A stretch of 64,000 bases of DNA from Streptomyces antibioticus (GTDB lineage: Bacteria > Actinomycetota > Actinomycetes > Streptomycetales > Streptomycetaceae): positions 1,549,260-1,613,259 of the forward strand of contig NZ_CM007717.1 of assembly GCF_002019855.1 (NCBI RefSeq), written 5' to 3'. The position numbers and the translations under genes were made by a program. Shown in pieces: positions 1 to 8,051 of the stretch. How positions within the stretch are numbered: position 1 is the stretch's first letter; each line of letters starts with the position of its first letter. The notes under the pieces are model-generated. The model saw nothing but the letters and a program-made list of their open reading frames with translations. It searched no databases and had not been told where the DNA came from.

Positions 1-54
1 CTCCACGAGTACGGGCACGAGTACGGGTACGGCTACGGGCACGGCTACTGGTGA
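1..54 (+). CDS. C-terminal tail of an unknown gene (5' end outside window)
   Basis: An open frame enters from the left edge and stops with TGA at 52-54. The 17 visible codons read as a Tyr/Gly/His-rich tail (pattern EYGHEYGYGYGHGYW). The underlying DNA is an imperfect repeat of tacggg/cacgag units. Nothing upstream is visible, so the gene cannot be identified. It could also be non-coding repeat DNA that happens to be open. Confidence 0.35.
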   Translation, partial: LHEYGHEYGYGYGHGYW

Positions 55-85
55 GTAGGAAATCCGAACTCACCATAGACCCGAG

Positions 86-125
86 GGTTTGAAAATCCAA
101 CCCACTAGAGTTTGTTTTTCCAACC
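86..125. promoter_or_regulatory. Two 17-bp operator-like repeats in front of the HxlR gene
   Basis: Positions 86-102 read ggtttgaaaatccaacc and 109-125 read agtttgtttttccaacc. Each is an imperfect palindrome (GTTtG...CcAAC), and the two start 23 bp apart, about two helical turns. They end 19 bp before the chosen HxlR start codon. HxlR regulators commonly bind paired palindromes in their own promoter, so autoregulation is a reasonable inference. No footprint is implied. Confidence 0.5.
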
Positions 126-144
126 CTCACCTAGACTGTCGGCC

Positions 145-615
145 ATGGCCTCCCCCAAGGACCCGCGCCCCTGCTCGATCGCCGACGCCCTCGCGCTCGT
201 CGGCGAGAAGTACTCCCTGCTCGTCCTGCGGGAGGTGTGCCTGGGCAACGGCCGCTTCGACCAGCTCGTGCGCAACATCGGCGCCCCGCGCGACATCCTC
301 ACCACCCGGCTGCGCCGCCTGGTCGACGCCGGCATCCTCACCAAGCGGCCCTACAGCGAACGCCCGCAGCGCTTCGAGTACCGGCCCACCCAGGCGGGCC
401 TCGACCTGGAGCCGGTCCTGATGACCCTGATGGCCTGGGGCGACCGCCATCTGCGCGGGGACGCGGAGCGCCCCATGGTCATCGAGCACGCCTGCGGCAA
501 CGAACTCGTCCCCGTGGTCACCTGCCAGGCGTGCGGCGACGAGGTCCGCCACGAGGACCTCATCGCCCACCCCCAGGCCCCGGGCTGGACGACCCAGGGA
601 CCGACGGCGGCCTAG
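145..615 (+). CDS. HxlR-family winged-helix transcriptional regulator
   Basis: 156-residue cytosolic DNA-binding protein. The HxlR winged helix spans roughly residues 8-95: the conserved opening CSIADALALVGEKYSLLVLR, then a recognition region DILTTRLRRLVDAGIL and a wing with TQAGLDLEPVL. The last 50 residues hold a short zinc-ribbon-like CGN...CQACG segment found in many actinobacterial members. A TTG start at 112 would add 11 residues but would lie inside the upstream operator repeat, so ATG at 145 is preferred. HxlR proteins usually repress an adjacent reductase or hydrolase gene in response to reactive electrophiles. The target is not visible here; the next gene is convergent. Confidence 0.85.
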   Translation: MASPKDPRPCSIADALALVGEKYSLLVLREVCLGNGRFDQLVRNIGAPRDILTTRLRRLVDAGILTKRPYSERPQRFEYRPTQAGLDLEPVLMTLMAWGDRHLRGDAERPMVIEHACGNELVPVVTCQACGDEVRHEDLIAHPQAPGWTTQGPTAA

Positions 616-649
616 CACACTCGATGCGCGCACCCGCTCACGCTCACGC

Positions 650-1603
650 TCACCAGGGATGCGACTCCAGATACCCGGCGATCTCCTCCCGCCCCCAGGC
701 GCCGTCGGCCACGATCACGCGGTAGCGGCGGGTGAGGGTGTCGCCGGGGGCCAGCTCCAGCTCGTCGAAGAAGGCCCAGGACGGGGCGAGTCCCACGAAG
801 GGTTCGTTGCGGACGAACCAGTGGGCGGGGTGGGTGCCACGGGCGCCCGTGTGGTCGTTCCCGGGGGCGTGCGCGACGACGACGGTGGCGTGACCGTCGC
901 TGCCGTCGTGCTCGCCCGTGACCGCGAGCCACTCGCTCTGCGAGGCCATCAGACCCGGCCCCTCCCCGTCGGGGCCGATGATCCGGCCGCCCCGGAAGGA
1001 GCGCGGGCCACGCCAGAACAGGCCCGTGTACCCGTCCAGTTCCCGTCCGGCGGTGGACGGGCTGCCGAAGCGCAACGGCTCCTCGCGGCGGTTGGTGACG
1101 GCACTGGCCCAGGTCAGGGCCCAGACGCCGGCGTCCCGGTCGACGTCGTGCACCTCGATCCGGCGCGACTCCTCGGCCCACAGCTCCCCGCCGTACGGAT
1201 GCCAGGTCAGCCGTTCGGCGACGACCGCCCGGTCACCGTCGGCGGCGACCTCGTCGAAGCCGACGTGGACCATCGAGCCGACCCGCTCGGGCAGGGCGAG
1301 ATACCCCTCACCGCGCACATACGTGTTGCCGCCCCACAGATTGGCCCCGGACAGATGGGAGGCGGTCAGGGAGAGGCCCTTGTGCCAGCGGTGGTCGTTC
1401 GGCCGGTAGCCGGTGACGAGGTCGCCCCGGAGGGTCCGCAGCGGGTGGAGGTACGGCCGTGGCGCCTCCCAGGCCGCCTCGGGCCGGTAGACGTAGGCGA
1501 GCAGTTCGACGCCGCTCGCGGGGTCGCTCACCGTGATCCGGTCGCCCAGGGAGTGCACGAGACGCAGACCGCCGCCCTCGTCCGCACCTCCTGCGGCGCT
1601 CAT
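650..1603 (-). CDS. PmoA family protein (DUF6807)
   Basis: 317 residues, read leftward. It has the features of the PmoA/DUF6807 family: an N-terminal half with YLHPLRTLRGDLVTGYRPND then HRWHKGLSLT, followed by WGGNTYVRG, a central GLFWRGPRSFRGG, and a C-terminal HWFVRNEPFVG. The family is known for a beta-sandwich fold and is usually found beside Gfo/Idh/MocA sugar dehydrogenases; its biochemical role is not established. The start overlaps the stop of the upstream oxidoreductase by 4 bp (ATGA at 1600-1603), which shows translational coupling in one operon. The long in-frame extension upstream to 2431 runs antiphase through the oxidoreductase gene and is not real. Confidence 0.8.
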   Translation of the reverse strand: MSAAGGADEGGGLRLVHSLGDRITVSDPASGVELLAYVYRPEAAWEAPRPYLHPLRTLRGDLVTGYRPNDHRWHKGLSLTASHLSGANLWGGNTYVRGEGYLALPERVGSMVHVGFDEVAADGDRAVVAERLTWHPYGGELWAEESRRIEVHDVDRDAGVWALTWASAVTNRREEPLRFGSPSTAGRELDGYTGLFWRGPRSFRGGRIIGPDGEGPGLMASQSEWLAVTGEHDGSDGHATVVVAHAPGNDHTGARGTHPAHWFVRNEPFVGLAPSWAFFDELELAPGDTLTRRYRVIVADGAWGREEIAGYLESHPW

Positions 1604-2763
1604 ACGGCCGCCTCCACGACCGCCGGGGCCCAGCCCGGGGCACCCCCGTGCAGGGCCGTGTAGTACGGATCCCCGGGGCCGATCTCCCCGCGCCGTACCG
1701 TCGCGCCGGTGAAGGCGGACTTGTAGAGCGAGGTGACCAGTTCCAGGCTGGTGCGCCCGTCCGCGCCGCTGCCCCGCGGCCGCGTCCCGGCGCGCAGGGC
1801 GGCGAGAAGCTCCCGCAGTTGGGCCAGGTGGGAGCTGGGCTCGTCGGGGCCGAAGTCCCGCCAGACGGCCACCTCGTCCGCGGTGACGCCAGGGGCGGGG
1901 GTGATCCGCCAGTCGGCGTTGGAGTGGCCGTAGAGATGGGTCAGCTCGACGGTGGCGCGCTCGCAGTCGATGCGGATACGGCTGACCTCGTCGGGGCTGA
2001 GGACGCTGTTCACGACCGTCGCCAGCGTGCCGCCGTCGAAGCGGAGCAGGGCGGTGGAGACGTCCTCGGTCTCGACGTCGTGGACGAGACGGCCCGCCAT
2101 GGCGCGGACTTCGCTCCACGGGCCGAGCAGGTCCAGGAGCAGGTCCATCTGATGGATGCCGTGACCCATCGCGGGGCCGCCGCCCTCGGTCCCCCAGCGG
2201 CCGCGCCAGGGCACGGCGTAGTACGCGGTGTCGCGGTACCAGGTGGTCTGGCAGTGCGCGACGAGCGGCCGCCCGAGCGCCCCCTCCGCGAGCAGCCGCC
2301 GCACCTGCCGGGCCCCGGAGCCGAACCGGTGCTGGAAGACGATCGAGGAGTACGGCCCGCTCTCCGCGCCCTCCTCCGCCTGTACGGCGTCGTATTCGGC
2401 CAGGGTCGGCACCGGGGGTTTCTCGCACCACACCCAGGCGCCGGCCCGCAGCGCCGCCACGCTCTGCTCACGGTGCAGGGTGGGCGGGGTGCAGACGGTC
2501 ACCAGGTCGGGGCGCCGCTCGGCAAGCATCCGCTCCAGGTCGGTGTAGGCGTGCGGGACCCCGCCCTCGGCGCAGAACGCCTCGACCGCCGCGGCGTCGA
2601 TGTCGACGGCCGCGACCACCTCCGTCCCGCCCTCGGCGGCGAGCTGCCGCAGCGCGGGCAGATGGGAGCCCCGGGCGATGGCGCCGGTCCCGATCACGGC
2701 GACGCGGACCGGACGGTCGGCGAGCGGAGCGGGCCGCGGTGGCGGGATGTGGGACGACGACAT
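1600..2763 (-). CDS. Gfo/Idh/MocA family NAD(P)-dependent oxidoreductase
   Basis: 387 residues. The N-terminal Rossmann fold begins VRVAVIGTGAIARGSHLPAL (about residues 18-37); the characteristic EKP motif (WCEKPPVPTLAEYD) follows near residue 120; the second half is the alpha/beta substrate domain with GHGIHQMDLLLDLLGPW. These enzymes oxidise or reduce sugars, inositols and related polyols. ATG at 2763 is preferred because GGAGGAG lies about 12 bases upstream; an earlier in-frame start would add 43 low-quality residues. It is translationally coupled to the PmoA gene downstream. The LacI-type operator at 2854-2866 suggests induction by a carbohydrate. The substrate cannot be told from sequence. 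Confidence 0.85.
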   Translation of the reverse strand: MSSSHIPPPRPAPLADRPVRVAVIGTGAIARGSHLPALRQLAAEGGTEVVAAVDIDAAAVEAFCAEGGVPHAYTDLERMLAERRPDLVTVCTPPTLHREQSVAALRAGAWVWCEKPPVPTLAEYDAVQAEEGAESGPYSSIVFQHRFGSGARQVRRLLAEGALGRPLVAHCQTTWYRDTAYYAVPWRGRWGTEGGGPAMGHGIHQMDLLLDLLGPWSEVRAMAGRLVHDVETEDVSTALLRFDGGTLATVVNSVLSPDEVSRIRIDCERATVELTHLYGHSNADWRITPAPGVTADEVAVWRDFGPDEPSSHLAQLRELLAALRAGTRPRGSGADGRTSLELVTSLYKSAFTGATVRRGEIGPGDPYYTALHGGAPGWAPAVVEAAV

Positions 2764-2853
2764 CGGCGGATCAGCACTCCTCCGAGGGGCGACGGACGGC
2801 GGACACGGCTCGTGAGCGGTACACGCGAGGAGAACGCCGACACCAGAGCCGTA

Positions 2854-2866
2854 GCAAGCGCTTTCC
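2854..2866. promoter_or_regulatory. LacI/GalR-type operator upstream of the oxidoreductase-PmoA operon
   Basis: gcaagcgctttcc contains the perfect 8-bp palindrome AAGCGCTT and matches the usual LacI-family core GAAAGCGCTTTC. It sits about 90 bp upstream of the ATG at 2763, in the 301-bp gap 2764-3064 between divergent genes. No LacI gene is in the window, so the regulator must act in trans. The rest of this gap shows nothing else I can support. Confidence 0.55.
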
Positions 2867-3064
2867 CCACCCGGCAGCAAAGTAGGCGCCACCCACCGGC
2901 CCGGTCAACCGTCCGAACGCCCCGGGCCGTCGTGCACCAAACCCCTGTGCGGGGCCGTCACCCAGGACCGCTACGCTTCCTGTGCACACCTCTTGATCAC
3001 GCGCGCGGCGGCATGCCGTCCCCGCCGCCCCTTTTCCCGATCGGCGCTTGGACTCCTTAACCTC

Positions 3065-3943
3065 ATGTCTTGGTTTGAATCCCTCATCCTCGGACTCGTC
3101 CAGGGGCTGACCGAGTTCCTCCCCGTCTCCTCCAGCGCGCATCTGCGCCTGACCGCGGCCTTCTCCGGCTGGGAGGACCCCGGGGCCGCCTTCACGGCGA
3201 TCACCCAGATCGGCACGGAAGCCGCGGTGCTGATCTACTTCCGCAAGGACATCGGGCGGATCATCTCGGCGTGGACCCGGTCGCTGTTCGACAGCGCGGT
3301 CCGCAAGAAGGACCACGACGCCAAGATGGGCTGGCTGGTGATCGTCGGCTCCATCCCGATCGGTGTGCTGGGCGTCACACTCAAGGACCAGATCGAGGGC
3401 CCGTTCCGCGATCTGCGGATCACCGCGACCATGCTCGTCGTGATCGGCGTCGTCATAGGCATCGCCGACCGGCTGGCCGCGCGCGACGAGAAGGGCGGCC
3501 GACACCGCGCCCCCAAGCAGCGCAAGTCGCTGGAGGACCTGGGCGTCCGGGACGGCCTGATCTACGGCCTCTGCCAGGCGTGCGCCCTCATCCCGGGCGT
3601 CTCCCGCTCCGGCGCCACGATCAGCGGCGGCCTCTTCATGGGCTACCGGCGCGAGGCGGCGGCCCGCTACTCCTTCCTCCTCGCCATCCCAGCCGTCCTC
3701 GCCTCCGGCGTCTTCGAGCTGAAGGACGCGATGGAGGGCGGACACGTGGACTGGGGACCGACGGCCTTCGCGACGGTGATCGCGTTCGTGTCCGGGTACG
3801 CGGTGATCGCGTGGTTCATGAAGTTCATCAGCACGAAGTCCTTCATGCCGTTCGTCTATTACCGGGTCGTCCTCGGCATAGTGATCATCGCCCTCGTCGC
3901 GATGGGCGCCCTCAGCCCCCACGCGGCGGAGTCGGCGGGCTGA
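3065..3943 (+). CDS. uppP: Undecaprenyl-diphosphate phosphatase UppP (BacA)
   Basis: 292-residue multi-span membrane enzyme that dephosphorylates undecaprenyl diphosphate to recycle the lipid carrier for peptidoglycan and other cell-wall polymers; it also confers bacitracin tolerance. Both family signatures are visible: QGLTEFLPVSSSAH (residues 13-26, with the essential Glu and Ser/His residues) and PGVSRSGAT near residue 178. Hydrophobic segments fill the rest, with a cytosolic basic loop around residues 140-160 (RDEKGGRHRAPKQRKS). ATG at 3065 gives the canonical N-terminus MSWFESLILGLVQG; an upstream in-frame start adds 24 residues with no family match. The next gene starts 13 bp downstream. 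Confidence 0.95.
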   Translation: MSWFESLILGLVQGLTEFLPVSSSAHLRLTAAFSGWEDPGAAFTAITQIGTEAAVLIYFRKDIGRIISAWTRSLFDSAVRKKDHDAKMGWLVIVGSIPIGVLGVTLKDQIEGPFRDLRITATMLVVIGVVIGIADRLAARDEKGGRHRAPKQRKSLEDLGVRDGLIYGLCQACALIPGVSRSGATISGGLFMGYRREAAARYSFLLAIPAVLASGVFELKDAMEGGHVDWGPTAFATVIAFVSGYAVIAWFMKFISTKSFMPFVYYRVVLGIVIIALVAMGALSPHAAESAG

Positions 3944-3956
3944 CCCACCACGACCG

Positions 3957-4472
3957 ATGGCCCTCACCCAACAGCTGGCGCGCGTCTCCGTGCCGTACCT
4001 GGACCGCTGTCGCGACACGGCGCTCGACTCTCCTGGCGCCGCACCCGGCTGGGACCCGCCGGACACCGACCTCCTCGACACGGACTGGGGGCTGTGGGGC
4101 CTGCTCTGGTACGGCCGCCGAGCGGACGCCGACGCCGAAGCGAGGGCGCTGATCCAGCGGGCGATCGACGGCGACCCCGGCGGGAACATCGGTTTCCTCG
4201 ACCATGACGAGGTCTACGACGGCTACGGCGACCCGCCCCGCCTGCTGGCGCCGGAGGCGGTGCGGGAGCTGTCCCGGGGCCTCGACGCCATCGACCTCGA
4301 CGCATACCTCGCCGCCCTGCCTGCCTCCCCCGGAGAGGCGGCCGAGGCCTGCGGGTTCGGGGGATTCAACGGCGACGTCCGGGAGTACCTGGTCCGGCAC
4401 TTCGAGGCGCTGCGGATGTTCTACCGTGAGGCGGCGGAGCGGGGCCTGTGCGTGCTGACCTGGATCGACTGA
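3957..4472 (+). CDS. DUF1877 (YfbM-like) family protein
   Basis: 171-residue soluble protein. The central part (DHDEVYDGYGDPPRLLAPEA, then VRELSRGLDAIDLDAYL) and the C-terminal LRMFYREAAERGLCVLTWID match the general pattern of the YfbM/DUF1877 family, whose function is unknown. It follows uppP by 13 bp on the same strand and may be co-transcribed, but nothing suggests a role in lipid carrier recycling. The assignment rests on motif recognition only. Confidence 0.65.
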   Translation: MALTQQLARVSVPYLDRCRDTALDSPGAAPGWDPPDTDLLDTDWGLWGLLWYGRRADADAEARALIQRAIDGDPGGNIGFLDHDEVYDGYGDPPRLLAPEAVRELSRGLDAIDLDAYLAALPASPGEAAEACGFGGFNGDVREYLVRHFEALRMFYREAAERGLCVLTWID

Positions 4473-4556
4473 CCCGGCGAACCCCCCGCCGCCACGGCAC
4501 CGGTTGATCGATCATCCGTGACCAACCCCATACCCCCCGCGTAGCCGTCCGGTAGC

Positions 4557-4588
4557 GCACTGTCAGTGCTTGCGCCTAGGCTTGCGCC
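4557..4588. promoter_or_regulatory. Inverted and direct repeats just before a small GTG-start gene
   Basis: 4557-4569 is a perfect inverted repeat (gcactg-t-cagtgc). It abuts two direct copies of cttgcgcc at 4569-4576 and 4581-4588, 12 bp apart. The second copy ends on the base before the GTG start at 4589. The gene has no purine-rich ribosome site in this stretch, so the transcript may be leaderless with the repeats forming promoter or operator sequence. Confidence 0.35.
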
Positions 4589-4768
4589 GTGTCCCCCACT
4601 TCTGGTGCCCCTGGTTCCGTGCTGTCCGCGACCGAGTTGAACGAGCGGATCAGAGCCCTGTGGCTGCGCGCGGGCGGGTCGCTGTCGACCGACGAGCGGG
4701 CGGAGTACGAGGTGCTGGTGGTCGCCTGGGCCGAGGCGGTCCGGGGCGAGGTCGTCGTCGCGGCGTGA
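4589..4768 (+). CDS. Small conserved-looking acidic protein, function unknown
   Basis: 59 residues, GTG start. The sequence (TELNERIRALWLRAGG, then LSTDERAEYEVLVVAWAEAV) predicts two amphipathic helices. Third-position GC is high throughout, which supports real coding. No Shine-Dalgarno is present, consistent with a leaderless mRNA. It is convergent with the YqeB gene, whose stop lies 20 bp away. I do not recognise a domain. Confidence 0.6.
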   Translation: MSPTSGAPGSVLSATELNERIRALWLRAGGSLSTDERAEYEVLVVAWAEAVRGEVVVAA

Positions 4769-4787
4769 GGCCGGGCGCGCGGCACGC

Positions 4788-5459
4788 TCACGGCTCGGGC
4801 AGGCGCCAGTACTGCCGGTCCTTCTCGTCGCGCACGATCACGCCGAGCCGCCCCAGTTCCGTCCGCAGCTCACGGGCGTCCGAGGCGTCGTCCTTCGCTT
4901 TCAACGCCCTGGCCCGGGCGTGCAGCAGGGCGTTCGCGCCCTCGGGCAGACCGGCCGCACCCGGCACCCAACGCCGGAACTCCTCCCGGTGCGGATCCTC
5001 GTCGGCCCAGCGGTGGCCGTGCTCGGTGAAGGCCCGGGCCAGTCGCGCCCAGGACAAGCCGCAGTTCTCCCGGGCGAGTTCCGCGCCCGTCCGGCTCAGC
5101 AGGACGAGTTGCTTGCCGTCACGCGCGGCGAGGGCGATCTCCTCGCGGGCGAACTCCCGCTTCTCGCCCCGGACCGCGAGACCCACCCGCGCGTCGTCCA
5201 CCGTCACGGTCAACGACTCGTGCAGCGCGCCGAACCCGAAGAACAGGCCCAGTACGGCACCGACCACGGCGGTGCCCAGGGTGCGGGCGGGCTCGGGCAC
5301 CGAGTCCACCAGTTCGGCCGGACCCTTCAACGGCGCCCACGGCAGCGACACCAGCCAGTCCGCGAGGAACGGGACCAGCAGCCCCACCCCCACCCCGCAC
5401 CCGACGCAGAACGCCATCACGCCCCGGGCCGACTCCGCGACCACCGTCCTCTTCCTCAT
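4788..5459 (-). CDS. YqeB family membrane protein
   Basis: 223 residues. Two N-terminal membrane segments (about residues 10-35 and 60-80) are followed by a soluble domain with VDDARVGLAVRGEKREFAR and LVLLSRTGAELARE, then the typical HRWADEDPHREEFRRWVPG and ANALLHARARALKAKDD tail. This layout matches Bacillus YqeB and its many actinobacterial relatives, whose function is unknown. The soluble domain resembles a PH-like fold, but that is inference. The gene stands alone between convergent neighbours. Confidence 0.75.
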   Translation of the reverse strand: MRKRTVVAESARGVMAFCVGCGVGVGLLVPFLADWLVSLPWAPLKGPAELVDSVPEPARTLGTAVVGAVLGLFFGFGALHESLTVTVDDARVGLAVRGEKREFAREEIALAARDGKQLVLLSRTGAELARENCGLSWARLARAFTEHGHRWADEDPHREEFRRWVPGAAGLPEGANALLHARARALKAKDDASDARELRTELGRLGVIVRDEKDRQYWRLPEP

Positions 5460-5549
5460 GCGACCACTCTGCGCGGCCGTCGCACGCCCGGTCGTCGGCC
5501 GATGGTCTACGCCGTCCCGACTTTGGTCGCACCCCGAGTGCAGGCGATC

Positions 5550-6749
5550 TCAGGCCCCGGCCGGCTCAGGTCCGGGCTGCGCGACCGCCCCCTCGGGCAC
5601 AGCGGCCCCCGCCAACTCCCCCGATTCCCCCGATTCCCGCGTCTCTTCCACGTCGTCCGGCTCCCCCGGCTCCCCCGACTCGCCCGCCGGATCGACGAGT
5701 TGCTCCCGCACGTAGTTCCACACCACGGCGATCATCGCGGCGACCGGTACCGCGAGGAGGCTGCCGACGATGCCCGCCAGGCTGCCGCCCAGGGTGACCG
5801 CAAGGAGGATCACCGTCGCGTGGAGACCGAGCCCGCGGCTCTGGATCATCGGCTGGAAGACATTGCCCTCCAACTGCTGCACCACCACGATGATCCCGAG
5901 CACGATCAGCGCGTCCATCGGCCCGTTCGAGACAAGCGCGATGAGGACCGCGACGAAGCCAGCGAACAGCGCGCCCACGATCGGCACGAACGCCGAGACG
6001 AACGTCAGCACCGCCAGCGGCAGCACCAGCGGGATGTCCAGGACCCACAGCCCGATGCCGATGAAGACGGCGTCCAGCAGCCCGACGAGCGCCTGCGACC
6101 GCACGAACGAACCCAGCGTGTTCCAGCCGCGCTCGGCCACGATCGGCACGTCGACGGCGAGCCGGCCCGGCAGTTGCCGGGTCAGCCACGGCAGGAACCG
6201 CGGACCGTCCTTGAGGAAGAAGAACATCAGGAACAGCGCGAGCACCGCGGTGACCACCCCGTTGAGCACGGTCCCCACCCCCGTGGCGACCGCCGACACC
6301 ATGCTGCCGACACTGTTCTGCACCCGGTCGACGGCGGAGTCGAACGCCCCCGCGATCTGGTCGTCGCCGATGTTCAGCGGCGGACCCGAGGCCCACTCCC
6401 GCAGCCGCTGGATACCGGCCACGACACCGTCGGTGAGCTCCCCGGACTGCGAGGACACGGGGACGGCGATCAGCGCGACGATACCCGCCACGACCAGGAG
6501 GAACAGCAGGGTCACGGCCGACGCGGCGGGCGCCGGACGCCACCCCCACCGGCGCAGCGCGCGGGTCGCCGGCCAGGTCAGCGTGGTGAGGAACAGGGCG
6601 ACGACGAGCGGCCACACGACGGACCACATCCGGCCGAGCGCCCACAGCGCGACGGCGAGCAGCACGAGAATCAGCAGCACGTCGAGCGAGGCACGGGCGG
6701 ACGCGCGCAGCGCGGCACGGGTTCTCGCGGAACTCAGCGGGGCAGACAT
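5550..6749 (-). CDS. AI-2E family transporter (PerM-like permease)
   Basis: 399 residues with about eight hydrophobic spans. Family features include the N-terminal paired helices (ASLDVLLILVLLAVALWALG, then WPLVVALFLTTLTWP), a long periplasmic-type loop around residues 100-160, the FFFLKDGPRFLPWL motif, and the conserved core LLALFVGFVP-like stretch here read as FVPIVGALFAGFVAVLIAL plus a QLEGNVFQP motif. The family includes proteins proposed to export AI-2 or exchange Na+/H+; substrate unknown here. The last 50 residues are an acidic Glu/Ser/Gly/Pro repeat (GESGEPGEPDD) outside the family domain. Confidence 0.88.
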   Translation of the reverse strand: MSAPLSSARTRAALRASARASLDVLLILVLLAVALWALGRMWSVVWPLVVALFLTTLTWPATRALRRWGWRPAPAASAVTLLFLLVVAGIVALIAVPVSSQSGELTDGVVAGIQRLREWASGPPLNIGDDQIAGAFDSAVDRVQNSVGSMVSAVATGVGTVLNGVVTAVLALFLMFFFLKDGPRFLPWLTRQLPGRLAVDVPIVAERGWNTLGSFVRSQALVGLLDAVFIGIGLWVLDIPLVLPLAVLTFVSAFVPIVGALFAGFVAVLIALVSNGPMDALIVLGIIVVVQQLEGNVFQPMIQSRGLGLHATVILLAVTLGGSLAGIVGSLLAVPVAAMIAVVWNYVREQLVDPAGESGEPGEPDDVEETRESGESGELAGAAVPEGAVAQPGPEPAGA

Positions 6750-6777
6750 GCCGCCACCCTATATTCGGCCACGCGCC

Positions 6778-7416
6778 CTAACGCCGCAGGTGATCCAGCA
6801 TGCCCGGCTCCGTCGGATACGGCCGCTCCACCGGCAACAGCGCCTGCGCGCGGTCGAGTTCACCGGCCCGCACGAGGGCGTGGATCTCGGTGGCCAGCGG
6901 GGTGACGTCCTCGATGCCGACGATCCACTCGTCGGCGTACCGCTCGGTCGCCTCCCCCGCGAGGCCCAACTGCAAGGACCGGTAAGGCAAGGGCTGCAAC
7001 CGCAGGTCACGCTCCGGGTCCCACTGCACGCGCGCCGGGGCCTGCTTCAACTGCCGCTTCCACTCGTCCTGTTCGCCATGGAGGACGGGCACGTGATGCG
7101 AGAGGCAGGAGTTGCGCAGGGCCCATTCGAAGCCGTCACGGCGTATCTCCACGGCCAGTACGGTCTCCTGACCCTCCTTCAGGCCCCATCCGCACCGGTA
7201 CATCATCCACAGGAAGCTGGGCTTGATCCAGGTCATGCGCGTACGGCTCCACTTGGCCGGGAAGCGGCCGTTGCGGGCCGCCGGGAGGCCCAACCCCGGG
7301 CGGTACGCCTGGTAGACGGTGAGTGTCGTCCCGGTGTGCCGGGCGCGGATGCGGAACTTGGGTTCGGGTTCGGTTGTGCTTGCGGTCGCGGGTTCGGGTT
7401 CGGGGAGATCGTTCAC
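6778..7416 (-). CDS. DUF4291 family protein
   Basis: 212 residues, probably cytosolic. The signature of DUF4291 is clear: TVYQAYRPGLGLPAARNGRF, then RMTWIKPSFLWMMYRCGW and KEGQETVLAVEIRRDGFEWA, followed by VQWDPERDLRL and LQLGL. The function of this family is unknown. The gene ends 28 bp from the AI-2E start on the same strand and may share a transcript with it. It is divergent from the NTF2-like gene at 7509. Confidence 0.85.
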   Translation of the reverse strand: MNDLPEPEPATASTTEPEPKFRIRARHTGTTLTVYQAYRPGLGLPAARNGRFPAKWSRTRMTWIKPSFLWMMYRCGWGLKEGQETVLAVEIRRDGFEWALRNSCLSHHVPVLHGEQDEWKRQLKQAPARVQWDPERDLRLQPLPYRSLQLGLAGEATERYADEWIVGIEDVTPLATEIHALVRAGELDRAQALLPVERPYPTEPGMLDHLRR

Positions 7417-7508
7417 GGCAACAGAATCGGTGCCGAACGCCAGCCGGGGCCACCGAATATCACCGCAGGGCTCTTGGCCCCCGGGCCGTCATGCCCAACA
7501 CTCGGCCC

Positions 7509-7976
7509 ATGACGCAGCGTGTGGAGCTGGCCACCGTGATGGACCGACTGGCCGTCGACGGACTGATCACCGACTACGCGGGGGCGGTGGACGACGGCGA
7601 CTGGACGGCGTACCGCGACCTGTTCGCACCCGGCGGGCGGGCCGACTACCGCTCGGCCGGCGGGATCGAGGGAGAAGCGGGGAGCGTCGCCGCGTGGCTC
7701 GCGGAGAGCATGCAGTTGTTCTCGATGTGCCAGCACCTCATCGTCAACCGCAGGATCGCCTTCGGGATCCTGGATCAGGACACCGGCGACACGGCCCGGG
7801 TACGGGCCGACTACGTCAACCCGATGCGGCTGGCCGCGACCGCGGAGGGTTCCCCGGCCGGCGCGCCGGACTTCGTCTGCGGCGGCCGATACTCCTTCGG
7901 TCTGGTGCGGACGGCCGACGGCTGGCGGCTGAGCGAGGTGGTCGTCGCCGAGAAATGGCGCAGGATGCCCGCCTGA
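7509..7976 (+). CDS. NTF2-like / SnoaL-like family protein
   Basis: 155 residues forming a single cone-like alpha+beta domain. The N-terminal helix VMDRLAVDGLITDYAGAVDD and following GDWTAYRDLFAPGG are typical of SnoaL/NTF2-like proteins. Later strands include QHLIVNRRIAFGIL and YSFGLVRTADGWRLSEVVV. The fold is used by hydratases, isomerases, cyclases and small-molecule binding proteins, so no reaction can be assigned. ATG at 7491 would add six residues (MPNTRP); neither start has a clear ribosome site, and I chose 7509 because family similarity begins there. Confidence 0.75.
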   Translation: MTQRVELATVMDRLAVDGLITDYAGAVDDGDWTAYRDLFAPGGRADYRSAGGIEGEAGSVAAWLAESMQLFSMCQHLIVNRRIAFGILDQDTGDTARVRADYVNPMRLAATAEGSPAGAPDFVCGGRYSFGLVRTADGWRLSEVVVAEKWRRMPA

Positions 7977-8051
7977 GCCGAAAGGCGCCCTGTCGTAGAT
8001 CGTCCCGGACGCGCACACTGGAGGGGACGGGTGGGGACAGGGAGGTGCCGT

